This document shows positions 8,912 through 17,010 of a stretch of DNA of 64,000 nucleotides, in pieces (position 1 is the first letter of the stretch; the number at the start of each line of letters is the position of its first letter). Source of the stretch: Bacillota bacterium (lineage in GTDB: Bacteria; Bacillota; UBA4882; UBA8346); the NCBI GenBank assembly GCA_023417475.1, contig JAEZFP010000055.1:124001-188000 (forward strand), written 5' to 3'. The position numbers and the translations under genes were made by a program. The notes under the pieces are model-generated. The model was not told where the DNA came from, did not search any database, and was given only the letters and a program-made list of their open reading frames with translations.

Positions 8912-9397
8912 ATGGGAATCGAGATTGAACGCAAATTTTTGGTGAAGGACCGGACCTACCGGACCTTCGCCACCGGGGTTTTGTACCGCCAGGGGTATCT
9001 TTGCAGCGAACCGGGAAGGGTGGTTCGGGTAAGGGTAGTGGGCGACCAGGGTTTTCTGACCATTAAAGGAATCAAAGTTGGAGCCGTCGCCCCGGAGTTT
9101 GAATATCCGATCCCGGTTGGTGACGCCCAAACGCTTTTGGAGGGTTTGTGTGAAAAACCCCTGATTGAGAAGTTCCGTTTTGAAGTGGATTATCAAGGGT
9201 TTCGCTGGGAAATCGACGAATTTATCGGTGAAAATAGCGGATTGGTGGTGGCGGAGCTCGAACTGCCGACAGTTGCGACGCCATTTCCGGTTCCGGAATG
9301 GGTTGGCGCGGAAGTAACCGACAACCCGCGTTATTTCAATGTCAATCTTCGGAAATATCCGTATGGTCGTTGGGGGCAACCGGACGAATCGCTTTAA
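8912..9397 (+). CDS. CYTH-domain protein (triphosphate tunnel metalloenzyme family)
   Basis: This 161-residue protein opens with IEIERKFLV, the ExExK signature (E4, E6, K8) that coordinates metal in CYTH/TTM enzymes. Further tunnel residues include the RVR, IKG and EIDEF segments. Family members hydrolyse inorganic triphosphate or thiamine triphosphate, and a few are class IV adenylate cyclases. At this length, with no CHAD domain, a small triphosphatase is the safest call. It follows the lipoprotein by 15 bases with a GAGGG ribosome site and probably shares its transcript. Confidence 0.88.
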   Translation: MGIEIERKFLVKDRTYRTFATGVLYRQGYLCSEPGRVVRVRVVGDQGFLTIKGIKVGAVAPEFEYPIPVGDAQTLLEGLCEKPLIEKFRFEVDYQGFRWEIDEFIGENSGLVVAELELPTVATPFPVPEWVGAEVTDNPRYFNVNLRKYPYGRWGQPDESL

Positions 9398-9468
9398 GAG
9401 AGATTCAGGAGTGCATTTTTTAAACTCCATCGCAACATATTATCATCATGAAAATTGGGGGTGAATGA

Positions 9469-9939
9469 ATGGCATTTGCAGCATTTGGAGCCGGTTGCTT
9501 CTGGGGAGTCGAAGCTGCGTTTCGGAAGTTGGACGGGGTGATTGACACTGCCGTAGGATATATGGGAGGCAACGCCGCTAACCCGACGTATGATGAGGTC
9601 TGTTCCGACCGTACCGGCCATGCCGAAACGGTCAGAGTGGAATACGATCCCAATCGTCTATCCTATTATGGTTTGCTGAAATTATTTTGGGAGGTTCACG
9701 ACCCGACCACCCGCAACCGGCAAGGGCCCGACATTGGGTCGCAATATCGCTCCGTCATTTTTTATTATGACGAAAAACAGCAAGCGGCGGCGGAATCTTC
9801 CCGCGCTTCCTTGGAAAAGGAAGGATACTATCAGCGTCCGATTGTCACGGAGATTACCCCGGCCGGCGTGTTTTGGCGAGCCGAGGAGTATCATCAACGG
9901 TATTTGGAACGGCGCAATCTACGGGGTTGCCGAGTTTAA
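9469..9939 (+). CDS. msrA: Peptide-methionine (S)-S-oxide reductase
   Basis: This 156-residue cytoplasmic enzyme reduces methionine-S-sulfoxide in proteins. The catalytic motif GCFWG has C10, and YRSVIFYYDEKQ and the EYHQRYLER ending match MsrA. The protein stops soon after that motif, with one cysteine in the tail (RGCRV) that could act as resolving residue. GGGGG precedes the ATG. It stands alone, with a 70-base gap before it and a terminator after it; no msrB is fused or adjacent. It implies some oxidative-stress repair in an otherwise anaerobic-looking organism. Confidence 0.95.
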   Translation: MAFAAFGAGCFWGVEAAFRKLDGVIDTAVGYMGGNAANPTYDEVCSDRTGHAETVRVEYDPNRLSYYGLLKLFWEVHDPTTRNRQGPDIGSQYRSVIFYYDEKQQAAAESSRASLEKEGYYQRPIVTEITPAGVFWRAEEYHQRYLERRNLRGCRV

Positions 9940-9950
9940 AAGTAAATGGG

Positions 9951-9980
9951 AACGGTTGCTATCAAAGCAGCCGTTTTTTT
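9951..9980 (+). terminator. Intrinsic terminator after msrA
   Basis: AACGGTTGCT (9951-9960) pairs with AGCAGCCGTT (9966-9975) with one G-U pair, followed by a run of T. It ends the msrA transcript. Confidence 0.9.
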
Positions 9981-10116
9981 AGGTGTTTTTCCGATCGTGA
10001 CATTATGCACAAGAAAATTACAAATAGACGAAAAAAGTCGAAATTGATAGCTTTTAAATGATTAATCCCGATATAATAACCATCAAGAGAAAATTGTGTT
10101 CGGCAAGGAGTACACC

Positions 10117-11349
10117 ATGAGTAAACATATTTTGGAGGAAGCGAACCGTTGCTTGCTCTGTAAAAAGCCGCTCTGCAAGGCTGGTTGTCCGGTGGCGACC
10201 CCAATTAATGAAGTGATCAAGTTGTTAATTGACGGCGAGATTGAACAAGCCGGCGCGAAATTGTTCCTGAATAATCCGCTGTCGGTGGTTTGTTCCTTGA
10301 TTTGTCCGCATGAGAAGTTCTGCGAAGGTCATTGTGTTTTGAACCGCAAAGGCAGTCCAATTCATTTTAGTTCGATTGAAAATTATATTTCGGAGTATTT
10401 TCTCGATAAAGTCGTCCCGGAAGTGGCGGCCCGGAAACAACAGAAGATCGCCATCGTCGGCTCCGGTCCGGCCGGGATTACGGTAGCTTTCGCGTTGGCA
10501 TTAAAAGGGTATGATATTACCATCTTTGAATCCGAAGATAAAATCGGCGGAGTGATGCAATACGGCATTCCCGATTTCCGGCTGCCCAAGGTGATTCTGG
10601 AAAAAATCAAAAAGACGCTGCTGCAGATGAATATCAAAATTCGCCCGAACATCATGATCGGTCCGCTCTTGACATTGGAAGACTTATTCCGTGACGGCTA
10701 CCGGGCGATCTTTATCGGGACGGGCGTCTGGCAACCCCGGACCCTGGGGATTAAAGGGGAAAGTCTCGGGCATGTGCATTATGCCATTAATTATCTGAAA
10801 AACCCCGACGTTTATGATCTGGGAAAAACGGTGGCGATCATCGGCGCCGGTAATGTGGCGATGGATGTGGCGCGGACGGCTATTCGCAAAGGCAGCCGCG
10901 ACGTGAATATTCTGTTTTTCCGGGGCGAGCATGAGGTGACTGCCAATCAGTTTGACTTTGAATATGCGAAGATCGACGGGGTCAAGTTTCATTATTATAC
11001 CGCTCCGGTTGAGATTGTCGACGCCGGCGTGTCTTACGTCCATGTGAATGAACATATTGACGCTGAGGGAAACAAGTCTTATTCCAACTCGGAAGAGATC
11101 GCCATCTTTAATGCCGATTCGGTGATCATCGCCATCAGTCAAAATCCCCGCAGCAACATTGTGGACAGCAACGAGGGACTCAAAACGAACGATTACGGCC
11201 TTTTGATCACTGATGCGACCGGACGGACTACCCGGGAGGGGGTATTTGCTTCCGGGGATGTGGTGACCGGCGCGAAGACGGTGGTGGAGGCGGTCAGCAT
11301 TTCCAAACGGACAGCCCAAGCCATTGACGATTATGTAATGGGCAATTAA
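10117..11349 (+). CDS. GltD-like NAD(P)H-dependent flavoprotein oxidoreductase
   Basis: This 410-residue protein has the layout of glutamate synthase small subunit relatives. An N-terminal cysteine-rich region (CLLCKKPLCKAGCP and CPHEKFCEGHC) should bind iron-sulfur clusters. It is followed by an FAD Rossmann motif (IVGSGPAGITVAFALALKG) and an NAD(P)H Rossmann motif (IIGAGNVAMDVARTAIRKG). The closing SGDVVTGAKTVVEA loop is typical. The ATG at 10117 follows GGCAAGGAG. No gltB, nfnA or preT/preA partner is next to it, so the substrate is open: glutamate synthase-like, NfnB-like transhydrogenase or dihydropyrimidine dehydrogenase-like roles are all possible. Confidence 0.85.
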   Translation: MSKHILEEANRCLLCKKPLCKAGCPVATPINEVIKLLIDGEIEQAGAKLFLNNPLSVVCSLICPHEKFCEGHCVLNRKGSPIHFSSIENYISEYFLDKVVPEVAARKQQKIAIVGSGPAGITVAFALALKGYDITIFESEDKIGGVMQYGIPDFRLPKVILEKIKKTLLQMNIKIRPNIMIGPLLTLEDLFRDGYRAIFIGTGVWQPRTLGIKGESLGHVHYAINYLKNPDVYDLGKTVAIIGAGNVAMDVARTAIRKGSRDVNILFFRGEHEVTANQFDFEYAKIDGVKFHYYTAPVEIVDAGVSYVHVNEHIDAEGNKSYSNSEEIAIFNADSVIIAISQNPRSNIVDSNEGLKTNDYGLLITDATGRTTREGVFASGDVVTGAKTVVEAVSISKRTAQAIDDYVMGN

Positions 11350-11385
11350 TCCCGTTTCACGGAAGATCACAGATTTACCCCAATG

Positions 11386-11412
11386 ACGCCTGGAAACAGG
11401 CGTTTTTATTTA
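11386..11412 (+). terminator. Intrinsic terminator after the GltD-like gene
   Basis: ACGCCTG pairs with CAGGCGT around a GAAA tetraloop, followed by TTTTATTTATTT. It separates the flavoprotein gene from the competence genes. Confidence 0.92.
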
Positions 11413-11512
11413 TTTGGGTTGTCGAACAGACAAAATATGTAACAATTGGGAGGTTTCGGTTAAAATCCGGCGAATTCTATCTCATCCTTCGAAAAAAAGG
11501 GGGATTGATATT

Positions 11513-12121
11513 ATGTTTTATTTATCCATTGCGCAGCGCTGGGCCGTAGGCATATTGACGCTGTTGCTTTTTGGCGGCGGCGCGCTGTTATTCATCGGCG
11601 AACGGCAAAGCAATGTGGTGACCATTCCGGTAGTTGCCAAACCGGAGCAAATTTATATCCACGTTTGCGGCGCGGTTCAGAAACCGGGCTTGATGAAGGT
11701 CACTCCGCCGATTCGGAAATTCGCCTTATTGGCCAAAGCGGGGGGCGCGCTGCCCGGAGCCGATCTGAACCGGGTCAATCTCGCCGAGTTTGCCGAAGAC
11801 GGTGAGCAGGTTTATGTACCGAAAATCGGTGAAATTCTTCCAGAAACCACCAAAACCCGTAATGCCTCCCGCCGCAAAACGACTGCAAAAAACAACACAA
11901 AGCTTCCGGAACAAAATAAACCGCAGTTTCCGTTGGATCTGAACCGGGCGCTTCAACAACAGTTGGAAACGGTCCCCGGAATCGGACCGGTCATGGCAAA
12001 ACGAATCGTTGATTATCGCTCATCCAACGGCTTGTTCAGTTCATATGAAGATTTAACGAAAGTCGCGGGGATTGGCGAAGCTAAGCTGGAGAAGTTCCGG
12101 CCCTATTTGGCCGTTCGATGA
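11513..12121 (+). CDS. comEA: ComEA family DNA-binding competence protein
   Basis: This 202-residue protein has one N-terminal membrane helix (about 8-28), an SLBB-like segment (IYIHVCGAVQKPGLM...), a Lys/Asn-rich linker, and a C-terminal helix-hairpin-helix domain (LETVPGIGPVMAKRIVDYR and LTKVAGIGEAKLEKFRPYL) that binds double-stranded DNA. It acts outside the membrane as the receptor for incoming DNA in natural transformation. The ATG at 11513 follows AAGGGGGA; the longer frame from 11414 runs through a leader with no domain. Its stop overlaps the comEC start, a coupled pair conserved in Firmicutes. Confidence 0.93.
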   Translation: MFYLSIAQRWAVGILTLLLFGGGALLFIGERQSNVVTIPVVAKPEQIYIHVCGAVQKPGLMKVTPPIRKFALLAKAGGALPGADLNRVNLAEFAEDGEQVYVPKIGEILPETTKTRNASRRKTTAKNNTKLPEQNKPQFPLDLNRALQQQLETVPGIGPVMAKRIVDYRSSNGLFSSYEDLTKVAGIGEAKLEKFRPYLAVR

Positions 12122-14505
12122 GATGGCCATTGGTTATGGGTTTTTTGGCCGCGATGATTGGCGGCATTTTGCTGGCGGCCTGGTTTTCAATGACGCCGCA
12201 AATATGGTTGTTCAGCGCTTTCGGCGGTCTTCTGGCGCTGGTCTACTCGTTGCTTTGGCGAAACTGGTTAATCGCTTGGCTGAGTTTGGTCATCGCAATC
12301 GCGCTGGGGGGTTTCTGGTTCAGTCAGTGCCGCCATGTTTATCAACGCGCGCTTTTGGCAAATCAGCTTTTAAACGGTGAACGACTGACATTGGTGGGGA
12401 TGGTTACCCAACGACCGCAACGGACCGAGTATGGCTACCAAATGCGGCTCAAACTGTCCAAATCAATGAACCCGATGGGAAACGGGACAATTGTCGTCTA
12501 CTCAACCCGCCCCATGCCAGAAGCTTTGCTGGGGCGTTCAGTCCGTTGCCGGGGTAAGTTTAAAACCGTTGCCACCCCTGCCGGCGGTTGGCCCGGATAT
12601 CACGAACAACAGGGGATTGCCGGGTCTTTGCGGTTGGATTCGCAACCGGCAGCGCTTGCGGGACCGAACCAGCCCTGGTTGACCGGAGCTGATTGGCTCC
12701 GGAGACGGTTGACGGCAGTCGGCAGCAGTTTCATAAAGGGTTTGAATCTACGGTTTTTGCACGCGATGCTTTATGGCGATCCGATCGGACCGGGGCGGGA
12801 GGAACGCAGACTTCAAATAGCGCTCGAGCGCACCGGGACGATTCATCTGTTGTCGGTTTCCGGGTTGCATATCGGTTTAGTCGCGGGATTTTTCAGTTTA
12901 TTGTTGCAAACGGTGCGTTTTCCGAAACGGTGGCGGATTATTCCGCTGTTGGTCGTTATCACGGCTTATAGCTTGATGACGGGGTTGGAGCCACCGGTAT
13001 TACGTTCGGGGTTAATGCTCTTTGGTTATTTTGCGGGGGAATTGGTTAGTCCGGAAAGAAAACCGCCAATCCACCGATTGACGCTGGCTGCCCTGGTGTT
13101 GCTGATTATTAACCCCTATCACCTGTTTCAACTTGGATTTCAACTTTCGTGCGGTGCGACATTGGGGGTGGTCTGGCTGTTTCCGGTTGTCCGACAATGG
13201 TTTCCCTGTCAGCACCGACTGGTCGGATTATTCCGGGATGGCGGGCTGATTTCGATCTGTGCCCAATTACCGATCCTACCGGTCCTAGTCCAAAATTTCC
13301 ATCAAATCAGTTGGTCGTCGGTTTGGGTCAATCTGTTGCTAATGATACCCGCATACGGAATCGTGGTCGGAGGCCTGCTCGGTGAGTTAATCGGGTTGGT
13401 TCTTCCTTGGCTGGGGGGCGTCGTCTTGGCGCTGGTCGATATCTTGTTGACCGTTGCCCGTTTTGTACTTCGGGGAAGCGCCAATCTGGTCTGGGCTGCC
13501 AGCAATGTGCCGAGCTGGCCTTGGCCTTGGGTGATTGCCTATTATTTAGGTCTTTTGTTGATACTGGACTGGTTTCGGCCCAATCGCTTAACCGGCAAAC
13601 CCGATCGCCAGCTGGATTGGGGCAAGGCCCTGATCGTGGTGTTGCTCTTGGGTAATTTGTTGGTGTGGACACGTTATGGGTACGTTCGAAATCATCGGGA
13701 TCTGCAGTTCACCATGATCGATGTCGGGCAGGGGGATGCGTTGCTGATACGCGCTCCGGACGGTTTTGCGGTGCTGGTTGACGCCGGCAACCCCGGCAAA
13801 GGAAGGCAGTCGGTGCTACCGGTCCTGCGCAGCCAAGGGATTAATTATCTGAATCGAATCTATATCAGCCACGGACATCAAGATCACTTGGGCGGAATTG
13901 GCGAAATCCTGGACGCGATCCCGGTCGGCGAGATCTGTTATCCGGCGGAACGAAATAACCCTGAGCTCGGAGCGGTTGTTGAAATTGCTCGGGAATTAGG
14001 AGTGAAACACCGTGTCATAGCGCAAAATGAAGCGATTCGCTGGGGAGGCCAAATAACCGGCCGGGTCATCGAGACCCTCAGCGGTTCGGTTTCAGACGGT
14101 TCGCGTGATAACGGGCGGATTGATTCCAACGATTGTTCATTGGTCATGGTTGTGCATTTCGGCAAAAATACGCTATTGTTAACAGGAGATTTAAGTCCGG
14201 AAAGCGAAGAATTCCTGGTTCGCAAATATCCGCAGGCTTTAGCGGCGACCATCTTGAAAGTAAGCCATCACGGCAGTGATTATAGCAGCTTTTGGCCGTT
14301 TTTAACCCAAGCCCAACCGGCTGTGGCATTAATTTCGGTCGGGTCCGGCAATCAGTTTGGCCATCCCGGGAAAAAGCTGCTGCGCCGATTAGTGTCTTTG
14401 GGAGTCCCGGTCTTTCGTACCGATCTCCACGGTCAAATTCAATTGCGGATTATGCCGGAACGTTTTCAAGTTGCCACGCTCAGGAGGAAAGATGAATCGC
14501 GCTGA
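12118..14505 (+). CDS. comEC: ComEC/Rec2 DNA uptake channel
   Basis: This 795-residue polytopic membrane protein has an N-terminal DUF4131-type region, a central competence domain with many membrane helices (LLSVSGLHIGLVAG is characteristic), and a C-terminal metallo-beta-lactamase-like domain (MIDVGQGDALLIRAPDG, then SHGHQDHLGG and LTGDLSPESE). It should carry single-stranded DNA into the cell, with the C-terminal domain a possible nuclease. All three parts are present and no frameshift is visible, so the gene looks intact. Translation is coupled to comEA through ATGA. Whether the organism is actually transformable cannot be judged from this locus alone. Confidence 0.96.
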   Translation: MRWPLVMGFLAAMIGGILLAAWFSMTPQIWLFSAFGGLLALVYSLLWRNWLIAWLSLVIAIALGGFWFSQCRHVYQRALLANQLLNGERLTLVGMVTQRPQRTEYGYQMRLKLSKSMNPMGNGTIVVYSTRPMPEALLGRSVRCRGKFKTVATPAGGWPGYHEQQGIAGSLRLDSQPAALAGPNQPWLTGADWLRRRLTAVGSSFIKGLNLRFLHAMLYGDPIGPGREERRLQIALERTGTIHLLSVSGLHIGLVAGFFSLLLQTVRFPKRWRIIPLLVVITAYSLMTGLEPPVLRSGLMLFGYFAGELVSPERKPPIHRLTLAALVLLIINPYHLFQLGFQLSCGATLGVVWLFPVVRQWFPCQHRLVGLFRDGGLISICAQLPILPVLVQNFHQISWSSVWVNLLLMIPAYGIVVGGLLGELIGLVLPWLGGVVLALVDILLTVARFVLRGSANLVWAASNVPSWPWPWVIAYYLGLLLILDWFRPNRLTGKPDRQLDWGKALIVVLLLGNLLVWTRYGYVRNHRDLQFTMIDVGQGDALLIRAPDGFAVLVDAGNPGKGRQSVLPVLRSQGINYLNRIYISHGHQDHLGGIGEILDAIPVGEICYPAERNNPELGAVVEIARELGVKHRVIAQNEAIRWGGQITGRVIETLSGSVSDGSRDNGRIDSNDCSLVMVVHFGKNTLLLTGDLSPESEEFLVRKYPQALAATILKVSHHGSDYSSFWPFLTQAQPAVALISVGSGNQFGHPGKKLLRRLVSLGVPVFRTDLHGQIQLRIMPERFQVATLRRKDESR

Positions 14506-15487
14506 CTTTATCAAACAAGTTGTCGAAGACCGATTATTACCCGCCTACTTGCTGGTGGGTGAAGAACGGTTATTTCACGAAGAATTGTTTCAGGCCGCCG
14601 TCGCCAAATTGTTGTCCCCGACCGACCAGGACTTTAACCTAGTCCGCTTGGCGGCGGGGGAGGTTCAACCCGAAAATCTGGTTAACCAATTGGAAGCGGG
14701 CGCTTTTTTTGGCGGAGTCCGAGTGGTCCTAATGGATCATTTTGAAGAGGGTAATGCGGTTGTAGAGGAGACTTTGTTAAAAAGTCTCAATCGTCTGGGC
14801 GACGGGGTTTACCTGTTTGTTTCCGCCCTTAAGTTGGATGGTCGCAAAAAGAATCATCAGGAATTGACGAAACGGTTGAATACGGTGGATTGCGCTTCAA
14901 TACCCGCCAACGACCTTCCGCATTGGGTAAAACAACGCTCCGAAAAGATGGGTTTAAAGCTGACTGCCGGTCAGATCCGACTGATCGGCGATCGGGCCGG
15001 TGAGGATTTGATACGAATTCGAACCGAGTTGGAAAAGCTTCAAACTTATTTGGGGGACCGCGCGGTATTGTCCGATGCGGAATTGGCCGGATTGATTCCG
15101 GGCGATCCCGACCCCGATATTTTTGGCTTGATTGACGCTGTCGCCCAACGCAACCCCCAGCTCGGGTTGCCGCGACTGAAGGAAATATTGGATTCCGGCG
15201 AAAACGAAACCAAAGTTTTGGCTACGATCAGCCGGCAATTTCGCAATATCACCGCGGCCTTGGCGGGGCGTTCATCCGGAATGTCCGCGAAAACCCTGGC
15301 GGGTACATTGGGGATCAATCCTTACGTTGCCGAAAAAAGTCTTACGCAAGCAGCCCGTTTTAAATTGGATGAACTTTCCTGGGTTATGGATCGGCTTGTT
15401 CAAGCCGATTACCGTATGAAGTCGGGTCAACGGGAAGCGCGGTTGGAGTTGGAATTGGCAATCGTCGAAATCTGCTCGCACACCTGA
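14492..15487 (+). CDS. holA: DNA polymerase III delta subunit
   Basis: This 331-residue clamp-loader subunit opens the sliding clamp at the replication fork. It shows the HolA pattern: an N-terminal AAA+-like domain (YLLVGEERLFHEEL, then LEAGAFFGGVRVVLM), a middle lid region, and a C-terminal helical collar (ISRQFRNITAAL, then AQADYRMKSGQ-like residues). AGGAGGAAA sits just before ATG 14492, inside the end of comEC. The comEC-holA order is common in Firmicutes. A strong terminator follows; rpsT, often next in Bacillus, is not here. Confidence 0.93.
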   Translation: MNRADFIKQVVEDRLLPAYLLVGEERLFHEELFQAAVAKLLSPTDQDFNLVRLAAGEVQPENLVNQLEAGAFFGGVRVVLMDHFEEGNAVVEETLLKSLNRLGDGVYLFVSALKLDGRKKNHQELTKRLNTVDCASIPANDLPHWVKQRSEKMGLKLTAGQIRLIGDRAGEDLIRIRTELEKLQTYLGDRAVLSDAELAGLIPGDPDPDIFGLIDAVAQRNPQLGLPRLKEILDSGENETKVLATISRQFRNITAALAGRSSGMSAKTLAGTLGINPYVAEKSLTQAARFKLDELSWVMDRLVQADYRMKSGQREARLELELAIVEICSHT

Positions 15488-15515
15488 GGTAAGCCGCTTA
15501 GCAATGATGGATTGG

Positions 15516-15549
15516 AACCTTACAATTGTGGTTGTAAGGTTCTTTTTTT
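15516..15549 (+). terminator. Intrinsic terminator after holA
   Basis: AACCTTACAA (15516-15525) pairs perfectly with TTGTAAGGTT (15532-15541), then C and seven T. It isolates the competence/replication genes from the flagellar operon. Confidence 0.95.
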
Positions 15550-15759
15550 ACCTGTAACAAAATGATTATTTTCGACAAAATCTTTCAGATTTTGCAGGTT
15601 TTCGCCGTTGTCATTGCGAATAATCAAGTTGCCGGAAATATTATGAAAATTAGTAGCGACGAGGGTGTATCGGAGATTAAAAAATTGTTAGCCCCCAAAA
15701 ATATCGTATAAAAAATTAGCAATTTTCGGTTTCTTTCGTCAAATTTCATAAAATGAGTC
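15550..15759. other. AT-rich intergenic stretch before the flagellar promoter
   Basis: With its flanking terminator and promoter this is part of a 333-base gap. I see no ORF with a ribosome site and no riboswitch motif. It could hold upstream regulatory sites for the flagellar promoter, but I cannot point to one. Confidence 0.5.
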
Positions 15760-15786
15760 TAAACTTTCCCGAAGCTTTTCCGATAA
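15760..15786 (+). promoter_or_regulatory. Sigma-28 (SigD/FliA) promoter of the fla/che operon
   Basis: TAAA (15760-15763), 15 bases, then TCCGATAA (15779-15786) matches the sigma-28 consensus TAAA-N15-GCCGATAA at all but one position. Transcription should start near 15793, about 28 bases before flgB. The operon it drives ends with sigD, which implies positive feedback. A second, vegetative promoter for basal expression was not found. Confidence 0.9.
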
Positions 15787-15820
15787 TGGGAATAGAAATC
15801 ATCTGTAACGAGGTGACCAT

Positions 15821-16228
15821 ATGTCGCTAAAATTTTTAACAAGTCCCGAATCGCGGCGTTTGGAACGTTCAATGGATGCAAGCGTGTTGCGCGGCCAATT
15901 GATCTCCCATAATATCGCCAATGTCAACACTCCGAATTATAAACGGTTGGACATTGACTTTGCCAGCGCGCTTGCGGAAGCGATGCCGCCAGTCACAACA
16001 GAGTTGGTGCGAACCAGTCCCCGACATTTAACCGGGGTCAAACCGCCGGAAAATGTTCCGTTTCAAATCGTTCAGGAGAATAAAACCTCCTCCCGTGAAG
16101 ATGGCAACAACGTTGACGTCGAATTTGAAATGACGCAAGTAACCGAGAATTCATTGCATTTTCAAGCGGTAGCCCAATCCTGGAAACAGCAGATGTCGCG
16201 TTTGAAAATGGCGATCGAAGGGAGATAA
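15821..16228 (+). CDS. flgB: Flagellar basal-body proximal rod protein FlgB
   Basis: This 135-residue protein carries the rod-family N-terminal signature (LRGQLISHNIANVNTPNYKR) and a C-terminal amphipathic helix that packs against other axial proteins. It is exported by the flagellar type III system and forms part of the proximal rod. GAGGTG precedes the ATG. It is the first gene of the operon and is followed after two bases by flgC, the conserved order in Gram-positive fla/che operons. Confidence 0.95.
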   Translation: MSLKFLTSPESRRLERSMDASVLRGQLISHNIANVNTPNYKRLDIDFASALAEAMPPVTTELVRTSPRHLTGVKPPENVPFQIVQENKTSSREDGNNVDVEFEMTQVTENSLHFQAVAQSWKQQMSRLKMAIEGR

Positions 16229-16230
16229 CG

Positions 16231-16662
16231 ATGAATTTATTTCGTAATTTCGATATCAATGCCAGCGCTTTGACTGCCGAACGGCTACGGATGGATTTGA
16301 TCGCCAATAACATTGCCAACGCCAACACCACGCGGACTGACGCAGGCGGGCCCTATCAGCGGCAGATTCCCATCTTCGCCGAGGTTTTGGAACAGGTGAA
16401 AGATTTGTCGGGCCAAACGGTTTCGCGAGGAGCCGGAGTTCGCGTAAGCGGAATCGAGAAAGACGTCAAGCCGCCGCGTTTGGTTTACGATCCCACGCAT
16501 CCCGATGCCGATGCCCAAGGTTATGTTGCCTACCCCGATATTAATACCGTGACTGAAATGGTGAATATGATCTCTGCCAGTCGTGCCTATGAAGCGAATG
16601 TTACTGCGTTTAACTCCGCAAAAGATATGTTCCGGACTTCGCTGGATTTAGCAAAGATTTAA
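16231..16662 (+). CDS. flgC: Flagellar basal-body rod protein FlgC
   Basis: This 143-residue proximal rod protein has the N-terminal motif LRMDLIANNIANANTTRT and the FlgC-type C-terminus (NTVTEMVNMISASRAYEANVTAFNSAK). Like FlgB it is a type III export substrate and stacks with FlgB, FliE and the distal rod. It lies directly between flgB and fliE. Confidence 0.96.
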   Translation: MNLFRNFDINASALTAERLRMDLIANNIANANTTRTDAGGPYQRQIPIFAEVLEQVKDLSGQTVSRGAGVRVSGIEKDVKPPRLVYDPTHPDADAQGYVAYPDINTVTEMVNMISASRAYEANVTAFNSAKDMFRTSLDLAKI

Positions 16663-16682
16663 CATTAAGGAGCTTATAAGCG

Positions 16683-16988
16683 ATGATTAGTAACCCGATT
16701 GCCCCGATCGCTCTCGGACCGATTGCCCGGATTGTTCAAAAACCGGAAGCCAAGTCGGTCGAACCTACCGAATCCTTCAGTCAGGTATTGCAAAACGCCC
16801 TGTCCGACGTGAACAATCTGCAGGTAGAGTCGTCTAAGATGGATGAATTATTGGCTAATGGAACTTTAGAAAATGTTCATCAAGCAATGATTACAGCTGA
16901 AAAGGCCAGTTTAGCCTTGCAAGTAACAATCCAAGTCCGCAATAAGGTCGTTGAAGCATACCAAGAAGTAATGCGGACCCAATTCTAG
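16683..16988 (+). CDS. fliE: Flagellar hook-basal body protein FliE
   Basis: This 101-residue protein joins the MS ring to the rod. The C-terminal half (MITAEKASLALQVTIQVRNK followed by VVEAYQEVMRTQF) is the conserved FliE signature. AAGGAGC precedes the ATG by a normal distance. It sits between flgC and fliF as expected. Confidence 0.95.
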   Translation: MISNPIAPIALGPIARIVQKPEAKSVEPTESFSQVLQNALSDVNNLQVESSKMDELLANGTLENVHQAMITAEKASLALQVTIQVRNKVVEAYQEVMRTQF

Positions 16989-17010
16989 ACATACCTAACA
17001 GGAGACCACA

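Noticed and set aside
9682..9897. Antisense ORF within msrA, as an example of many reverse-frame ORFs across the window
   Set aside because: The sense frame encodes a clear protein family, and the antisense frames have no ribosome sites or recognisable domains.
10044..10077. Promoter TTGATA/TATAAT before the GltD-like gene
   Set aside because: The boxes are 22 bases apart, too far for a normal sigma-A promoter, and no better -35 was found.
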